Part shown: positions 1 through 8,123 of the stretch, one piece after another
Numbering within the stretch: the first letter of the stretch is position 1
How the letters are laid out: each line of letters starts with the position of its first letter
Source: an uncultured Gammaproteobacteria bacterium
GTDB lineage: Bacteria > Pseudomonadota > Gammaproteobacteria > Enterobacterales > Psychrobiaceae
DNA: 42,221 nucleotides
Assembly (NCBI GenBank): GCA_937139475.1
Contig: CAKZQF010000139.1
Location: 1-42,221, forward strand
Reading direction: 5' to 3'
Position numbers and translations under genes: made by a program
The notes under the pieces: generated by a model
Seen by the model: only the letters and a program-made list of their open reading frames with translations
The model's database searches: none
What the model was told of the DNA's origin: nothing

Positions 1-1
1 G

Positions 2-77
2 TGGTGCGCGATACAAGACTTGAACTTGTGACATCTAGCATGTCGAGCTAGCGCTCTACCAACTGAGCTAATCGCGC
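2..77 (-). tRNA. tRNA-Val (anticodon GAC)
   Basis: A complete 76-nt cloverleaf reads on the minus strand. The acceptor stem is GCGCGAT/ATCGCGC, the D-arm is GCTC-AGTTGGTA-GAGC, the anticodon arm is CTAGC-TCGACAT-GCTAG and the T-arm is ACAAG-TTCAAGT-CTTGT, with an encoded ACCA 3' end. The anticodon GAC decodes valine GUC/GUU. The base before the anticodon (position 33) is C instead of the near-universal U. It is identical to the second copy 26 bp upstream, so the two are a tandem duplication and probably one transcript. The window edge cuts just after this gene, so further copies may lie to the left. Confidence 0.93.
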
Positions 78-103
78 ATAACGTGCGTTGAGTAAAATGA
101 AAG

Positions 104-179
104 TGGTGCGCGATACAAGACTTGAACTTGTGACATCTAGCATGTCGAGCTAGCGCTCTACCAACTGAGCTAATCGCGC
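104..179 (-). tRNA. tRNA-Val (anticodon GAC), second identical copy
   Basis: This is an exact repeat of the 2-77 tRNA, offset by 102 bp, with the same cloverleaf, GAC anticodon, C at position 33 and encoded CCA. It is the first gene of the tandem pair in transcription order, and its 5' end lies about 25-30 nt downstream of a good promoter (211-239). Confidence 0.93.
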
Positions 180-210
180 CTTTCATAACAACAACTTGTT
201 AACGGAGGAC

Positions 211-239
211 ATCTTAGCTATCGAACTTCAAGGATGCAA
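211..239 (-). promoter_or_regulatory. Promoter of the tRNA-Val pair
   Basis: Read on the minus strand, TTGCAT (234-239) and TAAGAT (211-216) are separated by exactly 17 bp. A GC-rich stretch (GTCCTCCG) follows the -10 box, like the discriminators of stringently controlled stable-RNA promoters. The predicted start lies about 25 nt before the first tRNA. It is inferred from sequence pattern only. Confidence 0.55.
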
Positions 240-368
240 CATTTTTCTGGCTTTTGTTACGCGATTGCACAGTGAATAACCAACTGTAATGGTTATCGCA
301 TTAAGCTAGTTTAAATTGCTGATTAATATGTCACTATGCGGTGGAGATCAAAACAACCAGAGGATTGT

Positions 369-983
369 ATGTTTACGGGAATTATTCAAGCCAAATGCGA
401 AGTCTTAGCGATCACTAAGCGACCTGGACTTTGGCGCTTTGCCATGAAGTTTAACCAATCATTACGCGATGAACTTAAGCATGGAGCAAGTGTTGCGCAT
501 AATGGTGTTTGCCTGACGGTCGCTGAACAAGATGATGATGCGGTGTATTTCGACGTGATGAAAGAAACTTTAGATGTGACAAATTTATCTTGTTGTGCGG
601 TTGGCGATGTCATTAACATTGAACGTTCAATGCGTTTTGGTGACGAGGTTGGTGGTCACATTCTTTCTGGACACGTCCAATGTACCGGTAAATTAATTGA
701 GCGCGAGGCCACAGCGGAAAACTCGCGCTTGCGCTTTCAATGTGATGCTAAGTGGATGAAGTACATTTTCCCTAAAGGCTTTGCAGCAATTGATGGAGCG
801 AGCTTGACCATTGGAAAGACTGGTGCTGATTGGTTTGAAGTTTATCTGATTCCGGAAACTCGTTTACTGACGACATTAGACAGTAAGGCATTAAATAGCG
901 AATACAATATCGAAATAGACAGCCAAACACTCGCTATTGTCGAAACGGTAGAACGTGTATTAGCGAGCCGCGTTTCTGATTAA
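369..983 (+). CDS. ribE: Riboflavin synthase (alpha subunit)
   Basis: Riboflavin synthase dismutates two 6,7-dimethyl-8-ribityllumazine molecules into riboflavin and a pyrimidinedione, the last step of riboflavin synthesis, in the cytosol. The 204-residue protein has the family layout of two lumazine-binding barrels. It begins with the hallmark MFTGII; NGVCLTV and GHILSGHV lie in the first barrel and IDGASLTIG in the second, followed by a C-terminal helix. The ATG at 369 is preferred over an in-frame upstream ATG at 336 because AGAGGA precedes it and MFTGII is the usual N-terminus. The gene stands alone, away from other rib genes, and no FMN riboswitch is visible upstream. The leader holds a 7-bp inverted repeat (ATAACCA/TGGTTAT, 276-296) that could be an operator. 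Confidence 0.93.
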   Translation: MFTGIIQAKCEVLAITKRPGLWRFAMKFNQSLRDELKHGASVAHNGVCLTVAEQDDDAVYFDVMKETLDVTNLSCCAVGDVINIERSMRFGDEVGGHILSGHVQCTGKLIEREATAENSRLRFQCDAKWMKYIFPKGFAAIDGASLTIGKTGADWFEVYLIPETRLLTTLDSKALNSEYNIEIDSQTLAIVETVERVLASRVSD

Positions 984-994
984 GTTTAGCTTGT

Positions 995-1198
995 CTAATA
1001 CACCTGTTCATCGTCTGCATCAATCGTCACTTCTATCGTCGCGTTATCTTCGTTCAAATGGGCGACGAGATGCAATTCATGACAGCAGTTGGTGCATTCA
1101 TCATAGTAGTTTTGATCACCATTGCTTAAATCTAGCTCTAAGTGAGTGTGATGTCCACAATGAGGGCAGGTAACTGTAGTTGCTTTAATGGATTTCAT
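995..1198 (-). CDS. CPXCG-motif cysteine-rich small protein
   Basis: A 67-residue protein with two cysteine pairs, CPHCGHH near residues 11-17 and CTNCCHE near residues 35-41, which probably form a zinc ribbon. This matches the small Cys-rich CPXCG family (PF14255), whose function is unknown. The rest is acidic and predicted soluble. A clear GGAGA ribosome binding site precedes the ATG at 1198. It lies 14 bp downstream of the pteridine reductase on the same strand and is probably co-transcribed with it. It converges with ribE, with only 11 bp between the two stop codons. Confidence 0.82.
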   Translation of the reverse strand: MKSIKATTVTCPHCGHHTHLELDLSNGDQNYYDECTNCCHELHLVAHLNEDNATIEVTIDADDEQVY

Positions 1199-1212
1199 AA
1201 AATCTCCTTATG

Positions 1213-1953
1213 TTAAGCACCTTGTGAAGCGTTATGTTGACGTCCACCGTCAACAGTTAATATTTGCCCAGTAATATAATCAGCTTGGACTAAATACCCG
1301 ATTGCGCTTGCTATATCATGAGCTTGCCCCTTGCGCCCCAAGGGGATCTGGGTTAATACCTTAGCCATATCACTTTCGCTTATGCCATTGCTCGGCCATT
1401 CAATTGCACCTGGAGCTATCCCATTGACTCTTATTTCTGGTGCTAGTTCATTCGCTAGGGAATGAGTCATCATTACTAATCCTGCTTTGGCCATGCAATA
1501 AACCGAATGATCCTTCAATGGACGGCTAGCATGAATATCGCACATATTTACCACTGTACCATGGGTTTCCCTTAATAGCCCTAAGCAGGTCTTGGTTAGG
1601 AATAAGGGAGCCGTCATATTGCTGACCATAAGGTCATTATAGTCACTAAAATTGAGTTCGGTTAATGGTGTCGGATAAAATGTTGATGCGTTATTCACAA
1701 GAACATCCAAGCGTTGGTAGTGTTGGGAGATATAATCGGAAATTAGAGAAAGATTGGCAATATCACTTAAATCATGGCAGATAGTTTGTGCTGATTTGGG
1801 CCTGATTAAATTCAGTTCATTTGCCAATGCTTTGGCTTGCTCTGCAGACTGATGGTAGTGGATTAGCACATCAAAGCCTAGCGCATGAAGGTGCCTGCTT
1901 GTTTGTGCTCCGAGGCGCTTGGCTGCACCTGTTATTAGCGCGACTTTTCTCAT
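1213..1953 (-). CDS. Pteridine reductase (short-chain dehydrogenase)
   Basis: An NADPH-dependent short-chain dehydrogenase of the pteridine reductase type, expected to reduce dihydro- to tetrahydropterins or dihydrofolate in the cytosol. Counting from a TTG three codons upstream of the chosen start, the Rossmann motif TGAAKRLG is at residues 11-18, NNASTFYPTP near 90-99, and the catalytic set D142, Y155, K159 has the spacing of PTR1 enzymes (D181-Y194-K198 in Leishmania PTR1) in place of the usual SDR serine. The C-terminus has the family GAIxWP motif and TGQILTVDGGR. The ATG at 1953 is preferred to the TTG at 1962. Neither has a strong ribosome binding site. Its role could overlap with FolM-type dihydromonapterin reductase. 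Confidence 0.85.
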   Translation of the reverse strand: MRKVALITGAAKRLGAQTSRHLHALGFDVLIHYHQSAEQAKALANELNLIRPKSAQTICHDLSDIANLSLISDYISQHYQRLDVLVNNASTFYPTPLTELNFSDYNDLMVSNMTAPLFLTKTCLGLLRETHGTVVNMCDIHASRPLKDHSVYCMAKAGLVMMTHSLANELAPEIRVNGIAPGAIEWPSNGISESDMAKVLTQIPLGRKGQAHDIASAIGYLVQADYITGQILTVDGGRQHNASQGA

Positions 1954-1965
1954 TGATATCAACTA

Positions 1966-2000
1966 TATTAAAATTGCTAAGATAACGATTATCTTAGCAA
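1966..2000 (-). terminator. Intrinsic terminator after the M24 peptidase gene
   Basis: A perfect 12-bp inverted repeat (1974-1985 and 1989-2000) with a 3-nt loop is followed on the minus strand by AATTTTAATA. It lies between the peptidase stop and the pteridine reductase start. It fits a terminator for the upstream gene, although such a perfect repeat just before a start codon could also be a protein-binding site. Confidence 0.7.
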
Positions 2001-2046
2001 ATCTTTGCCCATTGATGAATCAAAAAAAGCCGCGATTGGTTGCTAA

Positions 2047-3273
2047 TTAAGCGCTGTAGCCAAAGGGATCGGTAATTGAGTGAGCTGGCTCAGTAAACCA
2101 CTTTGGCCCTTGATCAGTCATATAGAAATGATCTTCTAAGCGGACACCAAATTCACCGTAAATGCAGATCATCGGTTCATTGGAAAAACACATGCCTGGG
2201 GCCAGTAGTGTTTTGTCATTTTTTACCAGATATGGCCATTCGTGGATGTCTAGGCCGATGCCATGCCCGGTGCGGTGCGGTAACCCGGGTACGTTATAGT
2301 CGGGACCGTATCCTTGCTTGGTTAAGAAGTTGCGTGCTGCAATATCAACCACCTCACAAGGTTGGCCGAGTTGCGCGGCTGCGAAAGCGGCCAACTGTGC
2401 ATCTTTTTCATCCTGCCATACTTGTACTTGCTTTTCACTAGGCTGGCCAAAGACAAAGCTGCGGGTAATATCTGAGTTATAACCGTGCAGTAGACAGCCA
2501 GTATCGATTAGTACCATATCGTTTGGTTCAAGGTACTGAACATGCTTGACCCCATGTGGGTATGCAGTGGCTTCGCCAAACAATACAATACAAAACGAGG
2601 ATCCCTTAGCACCAACGGCTTGATGGGCTAAGTTAATAAATTCGACGACTTCTGTCGTGGCAATGCCAGGCTTTAAGATACTAGCAACTGCTTTATGTAC
2701 CTCTAAAGTCATGTCCTTAGCTCGTTGCATAAGCGCTATTTCCTTTGGCGACTTTTGCATACGGCAGCCCGCGGTTACAGGTTTGCTGTTGATTAGCTCT
2801 AAATTTAAGTTGGCGGCTTTAGCTGATTGCTTAAATCCATCTACGATAAAAAACGCGGTTGATTCGTCTACCGCCAGGCTGACGTTCGAATCAAGCTTGT
2901 TGCTTAATAGATTGATGACAAGATCGTAAGGCGACTCATGCTCGTGCCAGGTTGCTACTGGTGCATCGAGTTCCATAAACTCCTGCAACGTACTATCTTC
3001 GAACCAAGGTGCTACATAGGTTAATTCACCATCACTAGTTAAGATCGCCCCCACCAGGCGCTCAGATGCATACCAGTGTGTGCCAGTAAAATAACTTAAA
3101 TTTGTGCCCGCATTTAAGTAGATAGCATCAATGCCATCTCGCTTCATTATTTGCTGGGCGTTTAAGATACGTTGTTCGTATTCTTCCTTTGCTGGCGCGC
3201 TATACCCAGTTGTCATATTGCTAAGCTTTGCGAGTGCTTGTTCTGGCGTGCTGCCGCCGATACCGTTTGCCAT
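2047..3273 (-). CDS. M24 family metallopeptidase (Xaa-Pro peptidase type)
   Basis: A 408-residue cytosolic aminopeptidase of the pita-bread fold, expected to remove N-terminal residues next to proline. The creatinase-like N-terminal domain covers roughly the first 180 residues. The catalytic domain shows the five metal ligands in order: D in IDTGC, D in NSDITRS, H in GHGIGLDIHEWP, E in SNEPM and E in RLEDH. The ATG at 3273 (MANGIGG) is preferred over an in-frame ATG at 3318 because GGAG lies 9 nt upstream. The gene is divergent from the lipoprotein/M6 protease pair. The exact substrate (Xaa-Pro aminopeptidase or dipeptidase) cannot be told from sequence. Confidence 0.85.
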   Translation of the reverse strand: MANGIGGSTPEQALAKLSNMTTGYSAPAKEEYEQRILNAQQIMKRDGIDAIYLNAGTNLSYFTGTHWYASERLVGAILTSDGELTYVAPWFEDSTLQEFMELDAPVATWHEHESPYDLVINLLSNKLDSNVSLAVDESTAFFIVDGFKQSAKAANLNLELINSKPVTAGCRMQKSPKEIALMQRAKDMTLEVHKAVASILKPGIATTEVVEFINLAHQAVGAKGSSFCIVLFGEATAYPHGVKHVQYLEPNDMVLIDTGCLLHGYNSDITRSFVFGQPSEKQVQVWQDEKDAQLAAFAAAQLGQPCEVVDIAARNFLTKQGYGPDYNVPGLPHRTGHGIGLDIHEWPYLVKNDKTLLAPGMCFSNEPMICIYGEFGVRLEDHFYMTDQGPKWFTEPAHSITDPFGYSA

Positions 3274-3413
3274 AATGTGTAACTCCGAATTAAAGTTTGT
3301 ACATTTTATACAATCCAAAAGGATCTCACCAGAGATTTTGTCTCTTTGTCAGTGAGAATTTAATAAGAAACTGCTATCGTGTGAACCTATAACAGTATTA
3401 AGAAGTGTTTTGT

Positions 3414-3707
3414 ATGAATCGTATATTAGCTAGTTGCATTTTAGCGTTACTCGCTGGCTGCACACACCCTGTCACAGAGGCCGATGAGGCGTCGGTGGAC
3501 TCACTCGAGATGGATAAGCAATCAAAGCCACAACGTGCTCCAAAAGCTCGTTGTGGGCAAATGCCGCCAGTCGATAAGGAAAAAATAATACTGATGCTAA
3601 CTAAAAGCGGAAAGATCACAGCGTCGATGAGCGAGCAAGAGCGCCACCAGGCTTTAAGCAAATACCTTAACGCTATGCGAGCGAGGTATGCTTCGCTATG
3701 CAAATAA
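3414..3707 (+). CDS. Small lipoprotein of unknown function
   Basis: A 97-residue protein with a signal peptide and lipobox (LLAGC, lipidated Cys near residue 16). The mature part is charged and low in complexity up to about residue 50. A short helical C-terminal region carries two more cysteines (ARCGQ and SLCK), which may form a disulfide in the periplasm. The ATG at 3414 is preferred over the in-frame ATG at 3405. Its last 10 bp overlap the start of the M6 protease gene, so the two are translationally coupled and it may assist secretion or folding of that protease. That role is inference from position only. Confidence 0.7.
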   Translation: MNRILASCILALLAGCTHPVTEADEASVDSLEMDKQSKPQRAPKARCGQMPPVDKEKIILMLTKSGKITASMSEQERHQALSKYLNAMRARYASLCK

Positions 3708-6661
3708 GACAATGGGCATCATTACTCATAGTGGCTATGGCCAGTGCAAACACCTATGCAACTTCATCGGCCGCCAACCGAGAGGTGGATGCTGCACTGA
3801 TCAATCATGAGCGGATTGGTTACTGGTTAAACCTACGGGAACCTGAACGCTTTAAGGGAGACAATATCGCCCTTGGTGCTGCGACTATGCAACACATAGA
3901 GCAATATCAGCGCCGCAATAATCGTCAGTTAAAACAAGTGTATCGTGTCGCTGACGGAATCAAACCAAATAACCTCGTTAGTAAAAAACGTCACAATGTG
4001 ATGGAGAGCAGCGTAAATCAGGCCAAGGTATTGGCGGTTCTAATTGATTTTCCCGATCTCGCGTTTGATACGCCAGGGATTAGTCCGCCAGATACTGATA
4101 TGTATTACCAGAGCTATTCGCCAGCACATTACATTGAAATGCTTTTTTCCGACCAGGGCTTTACCGGACCAGATAACGGAACTTATCGCTCGGTGAAACA
4201 ATACTTTGCCAAGGAGTCTGGTGGAAGTTTTGACTTTGTTGGTGGTTTGTGGGGCTGGCTTACGGCTGATAATAATGCCAAATTTTATGGTGCGAATACT
4301 GAAAACGCATCAGACCAAAATGTAGAACTTCTGGTGATTGAGGCCGTGACTAAGGCCGTGGCAGCGGGCTTGGATCTGTCTGATTATGACCAGGACCAAA
4401 ATGGGATCGTCGACCATATACTTATTTTCCACTCGAGCATTGGCGAAGAGGCAGGCGGCGGTGTGTTAGGTGAAGATGCAATTTGGTCTCATAGTTTTTC
4501 GGTTGTTAATATCAACAATGGACAGCCGAAGGAGATAGTGGGATCAACCATTAAGATTGCAAACTACACGATTCAGCCAATTGACGCTGCGCCGGGTGTT
4601 GTAGCACATGAGTTTGGCCATGACCTTGGCCTGTTAGACGAATATGACTTAACCAATACAGGTGTCGGCGCGCCTGTTCAGGCATGGTCCATCATGGCTG
4701 CGGGCAGTTGGGTCGGTGCGATTAAGGGGACTAAGCCGAGTTCTTTTAGTCCATTAGCGCGAGAACAGTTGCAAAGTTCGCTCGGGGGGAACTGGGTTAA
4801 CCAAATCGAACTTGACGCGTTGAGTTTAACTGAACAGCCGACTCAGTTCTCACTAACAAAAGCCACTAATCATGCGGGGACAAGCAACCAAATTAAAGTG
4901 AACTTACCACCTGGCACTGAGCAATTTAAACTCCCTTATGATGGACAGCATTTATATTATTCGGGTGATGAAAGTGACCGAGAAGCAAAACTTGGCTTCA
5001 CTGTTGTATTGCCACAATCAGCTCAATTGACCTTATCGATGCAAGCGCAGTGGTCTATGGAACTTGATTATGATTATGCCCAATTGCTGGTTAATGGACA
5101 GCCACAAGCGAATTCAGATACTGCAAAATCATCGGGGTTAATCCCAAATGTTAGTCATTACATTACGGGTCAGTCTCCACTCGATCAATGGCAATATTTA
5201 AGCTTTGACCTGAGTGCCTACGCCGGTCAGGAAGTAAACATCGAGCTAGTCTACGTTACGGACCCGGCAATTAATGAGTTTGGCATTGTGGTGGATGATA
5301 TAAAGATTAATGATGGCTCTGCCATCGTGTTTTCTGATAATGCGGAGTCAGATTCTGCGACGACCCTTGTTCACTTTACCCGAATTGGTAAAGATCTGCC
5401 TAAAGATCCGAGAAGTTATTATTTGCAGTTTCGCACGATAGACGACATCGATGCCGGGCTACAGACATTAGGCTACCAACCCGGTTTATTACTCTGGTTT
5501 GGGGACGCTAATTACGAGGATAATAATGCCAGCGAGCATCCGGGGCATGGTCTTATTAGTGTTGTCGATGCAGATCAAAATCTTATCGGGACACATAGTA
5601 CATCGATACAGTTAAGAGATGCCGCTTTTAGCCTGTTCGATCAGAGTGAGTTCTTGGCAGATAACCACCTGTTAGGGCACGCGAGTTTCAATGATAACGA
5701 TGATTATAGCAGCCCGATGCAACCACAATCCGGGGTTATATTACCAATTTACAATCTTGGTTTTGAAATTATCAGCCAGACACAGGAAAGCATAACGCTC
5801 GAACTTAGTCGTCAACCATTAGCTGTGCAAGCAGAATTTAGTGCTGACATAGAAGGTAAATTAGTTAACTTCTCGCCAAGCGTCACCAATGCGCAAGCAC
5901 CGATTTCATATCTTTGGAATTTTGGCGATGGCAGCACATCAACGGCTACCAGCCCCAGTCATCTATTTGACAGCTATGGCAGCTATGAAGTGTCACTTAC
6001 CATCACCGATGGTGCTGCAAATGAACAAACGGTAAGGGAAACGATCTTAGTCGCCCCACCACTAGAGAGTGAAGCCAAGGCTAGCGTGCAAACAATGCAA
6101 GCGTTAGTTGATGTTACCGTTTCCTCTGGCGTTGCACCGTTTCAACTGTTGGTAGAGTTTGGCGACGGCAACTCACAAACGCGGACACTTGAGTCATTTG
6201 GCAGCGTACGACTGGACCATACCTATGCTATCTCAGGTCTCCACGAGGTTAAGGTGAGCGTTACCGATGCTATGGGCCAAGTGAACATTGAAAGCATTAA
6301 GTTGAGCGTTAGCTCGGGGCTAAATGCAGCATTTAGGCAAACCATTGATGGCTTGGCGGTTAACTTTACTGCCGAAATAAATGGAGGTATTGGAGCAAAG
6401 GAAATCTTGTGGACATTTGGTGATGGCAGCACGAGTAGCGCGCTTAATCCGAGCCATAACTACGCCAGTGCTGGCAGTTTTGAGGTGTCGTTGTCGGTAA
6501 CCGATGAAACGACACTTAATGTTGTTTATAGCAGGTCAATTACGCTAAGCGCCGTCGCTAATCAGGGAACAGGGGAGGGCACAGTGCAAAAGAGTTCTGG
6601 TGGCCCCATTGGCATACTGAGCTTGGCAATGCTGTTATTTTATTGCGCACGTAGGAAGTAA
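3698..6661 (+). CDS. Secreted M6 metalloprotease with PKD domains and GlyGly-CTERM anchor
   Basis: A 987-residue secreted zinc protease of the immune-inhibitor-A (M6) family. A signal peptide (about residues 1-22) is followed by a propeptide and then the catalytic domain with the zinc site HEFGHDLGLLDEYD (H304, E305, H308). A middle beta-rich region follows. Three PKD-type repeats lie roughly at 715-790, 795-865 and 875-950, marked by WNFGDGST, VEFGDGNS and WTFGDGST. The C-terminus (about 966-987) has SSGG, a hydrophobic stretch and CARRK, matching the GlyGly-CTERM signal. Such proteins are usually exported by type II secretion and cut by rhombosortase. It probably degrades extracellular protein. 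Confidence 0.9.
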   Translation: MQIRQWASLLIVAMASANTYATSSAANREVDAALINHERIGYWLNLREPERFKGDNIALGAATMQHIEQYQRRNNRQLKQVYRVADGIKPNNLVSKKRHNVMESSVNQAKVLAVLIDFPDLAFDTPGISPPDTDMYYQSYSPAHYIEMLFSDQGFTGPDNGTYRSVKQYFAKESGGSFDFVGGLWGWLTADNNAKFYGANTENASDQNVELLVIEAVTKAVAAGLDLSDYDQDQNGIVDHILIFHSSIGEEAGGGVLGEDAIWSHSFSVVNINNGQPKEIVGSTIKIANYTIQPIDAAPGVVAHEFGHDLGLLDEYDLTNTGVGAPVQAWSIMAAGSWVGAIKGTKPSSFSPLAREQLQSSLGGNWVNQIELDALSLTEQPTQFSLTKATNHAGTSNQIKVNLPPGTEQFKLPYDGQHLYYSGDESDREAKLGFTVVLPQSAQLTLSMQAQWSMELDYDYAQLLVNGQPQANSDTAKSSGLIPNVSHYITGQSPLDQWQYLSFDLSAYAGQEVNIELVYVTDPAINEFGIVVDDIKINDGSAIVFSDNAESDSATTLVHFTRIGKDLPKDPRSYYLQFRTIDDIDAGLQTLGYQPGLLLWFGDANYEDNNASEHPGHGLISVVDADQNLIGTHSTSIQLRDAAFSLFDQSEFLADNHLLGHASFNDNDDYSSPMQPQSGVILPIYNLGFEIISQTQESITLELSRQPLAVQAEFSADIEGKLVNFSPSVTNAQAPISYLWNFGDGSTSTATSPSHLFDSYGSYEVSLTITDGAANEQTVRETILVAPPLESEAKASVQTMQALVDVTVSSGVAPFQLLVEFGDGNSQTRTLESFGSVRLDHTYAISGLHEVKVSVTDAMGQVNIESIKLSVSSGLNAAFRQTIDGLAVNFTAEINGGIGAKEILWTFGDGSTSSALNPSHNYASAGSFEVSLSVTDETTLNVVYSRSITLSAVANQGTGEGTVQKSSGGPIGILSLAMLLFYCARRK

Positions 6662-6797
6662 TTCCCAGTGCATTTGCTAATAAAGTAAATCAAGTGGTTA
6701 ATTTAGCAGCGCTGGGCTGATAAAGCCTAGCAAGCAACTAACAAATGCTGTTAGAATCAAAGTATATTCCTGATTACACATAAAAAGAGTACAGATA

Positions 6798-7517
6798 ATG
6801 GGTCGTAGTTTTGAAAATCGCAAAGCATCTATGGCAAAAACGCAAGGTGCCAAAGTTCGAGTATATTCACGTTATGGTAAAGAGATATACGTAAGTGCTA
6901 AAAATGGTGGCGGTGATCCTGATAGCAATATCTCATTAAAGCGATTAATAGAGAAAGCTAAGAAAGATCAAGTACCGACACACGTTATTGACCGTGCGAT
7001 CGAAAAAGCAGTTGGCGGCGGTGGTGAAAACTATGAGACCGCACGTTACGAAGGTTTCGGGCCTGGTGGCTGCATGGTTATCGTCGACTGTCTAACAGAC
7101 AACAATAAGCGTACTTACACTGAAGTTAGAAACTGCTTCGTTAAGAATCATGCTAAAATCGGTAGCACTGGGACGGTAGCTCATATGTTCGACCATCTAG
7201 CTATCCTGCGCTATGCAGGTGAAGATGAAGACGCTGCCTATGAAGCGTTATTAGAATCAGATGTCGATGTCACTGATATCGAAAATGAAGATGGTAAAAT
7301 TACTGTATTTGCTCCTCATACCGAATTCTTTAAAGCGAAGACCGCGTTGTTGGAAATGGATAGTTCCCTTGAGTTTGAAGTCGAGGAAATTACATTCGTT
7401 GCCCAAACTGAAACAGAGGTTAGTGGTGAGGATGTGGCAGTTTTCGAAAAATTTGAAGCGATGTTAGATGATTGTGATGACGTGCAGAACGTTTATCACA
7501 ATGCCGTGATCAGCTAA
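6798..7517 (+). CDS. YebC/PmpR family protein, YeeN subtype
   Basis: A 239-residue member of the YebC/TACO1 family, whose members are described as DNA-binding regulators or as translation factors acting at proline stretches. The start MGRSFENRK and the phrases [33 protein letters not shown] and DDVQNVYHN follow E. coli YeeN rather than YebC, so this is the YeeN-type paralogue. Length and ends are normal for the family. It stands alone between the M6 protease and a strong bidirectional terminator. Which of the two proposed roles applies cannot be told from sequence. Confidence 0.88.
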   Translation: MGRSFENRKASMAKTQGAKVRVYSRYGKEIYVSAKNGGGDPDSNISLKRLIEKAKKDQVPTHVIDRAIEKAVGGGGENYETARYEGFGPGGCMVIVDCLTDNNKRTYTEVRNCFVKNHAKIGSTGTVAHMFDHLAILRYAGEDEDAAYEALLESDVDVTDIENEDGKITVFAPHTEFFKAKTALLEMDSSLEFEVEEITFVAQTETEVSGEDVAVFEKFEAMLDDCDDVQNVYHNAVIS

Positions 7518-7531
7518 ACGATAATGTTCAT

Positions 7532-7569
7532 AAAAAAGGCCGAAATGAGTGTTCATTTCGGCCTTTTTT
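7532..7569. terminator. Bidirectional intrinsic terminator
   Basis: An 11-bp perfect stem (7538-7548 with 7553-7563) with a GTGT loop is flanked by A6 on the left and T6 on the right. It can terminate both the YeeN-like gene and the convergent minus-strand gene at 7587. Confidence 0.93.
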
Positions 7570-7586
7570 GTAAATCAATTTAACGC

Positions 7587-7916
7587 CTAACGTTTCCACT
7601 TAATCAAGCTAAACTCTTCTGCGGTCTTTTGATCTGCGCGCAGTAAAATACGAGCGTAGACTAAGTCAAATTCATCATCTTCAAGTAGCCCGATCCGAAC
7701 TTCTACATATTCGCGATCTAATTGATCGTGGCTAACATCGGTTAGTTGGTCCCAATCGTTAAAGGCGCTGACGAGTTCTACTGCACCTTGCTTATCACAT
7801 TGCTCGATATAGTACTCTAAATCAGGCTGGTCTAAGTTTTCAACGGCTTGCGCCTCGAATAAATCTAGGGCGATATCAATTAATAAATCACTGTTTACTG
7901 CTATAGGTTTTGACAT
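7587..7916 (-). CDS. Hypothetical acidic protein
   Basis: A 109-residue, strongly acidic, cysteine-poor protein without signal peptide or membrane segment. It starts MSKPIAVNSDLL and ends IKWKR. A good TAAAGGAAAC ribosome binding site precedes the ATG at 7916. No family is recognised. The regular hydrophobic pattern suggests a helical soluble protein. It is convergent with the YeeN-like gene, shares its terminator and is divergent from pyrC. It is judged real because of its codon structure, ribosome binding site and terminator. Confidence 0.7.
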   Translation of the reverse strand: MSKPIAVNSDLLIDIALDLFEAQAVENLDQPDLEYYIEQCDKQGAVELVSAFNDWDQLTDVSHDQLDREYVEVRIGLLEDDEFDLVYARILLRADQKTAEEFSLIKWKR

Positions 7917-8097
7917 TGTTGTTTCCTTTAATCGCCCACATGGCGACCATTTATTCGGCCATGATAAACTAATTTGTGATTATTTTCTGTTTAAATATTT
8001 GGTGAAGCGCATTAGGTGCTCAAAATTTGAGATATTTGCCACAACGGACCGATGTTACTTTACATGAAACGCCACCAAGCCTAAAATTGGAGCTAAT

Positions 8098-8112
8098 ATG
8101 AAAACTGCTTAA
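8098..8112 (+). other. Possible mini leader ORF upstream of pyrC
   Basis: ATG AAA ACT GCT TAA is preceded by a good ribosome binding site (TTGGAGCTAAT) and stops 11 nt before the pyrC ATG, which itself has only a weak ribosome binding site. It could be a translated leader or re-initiation device, or chance. Confidence 0.3.
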
Positions 8113-8123
8113 GTGAAACAATA

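Noticed and set aside
181..368. FMN riboswitch ahead of ribE
   Set aside because: None of the conserved RFN element blocks is present. Only a small 7-bp inverted repeat is visible.
6664..6715. Long hairpin (CCCAG...CTGGG) after the M6 protease as a terminator
   Set aside because: The pairing is interrupted, the loop is long and there is no T tract, so it is not called.
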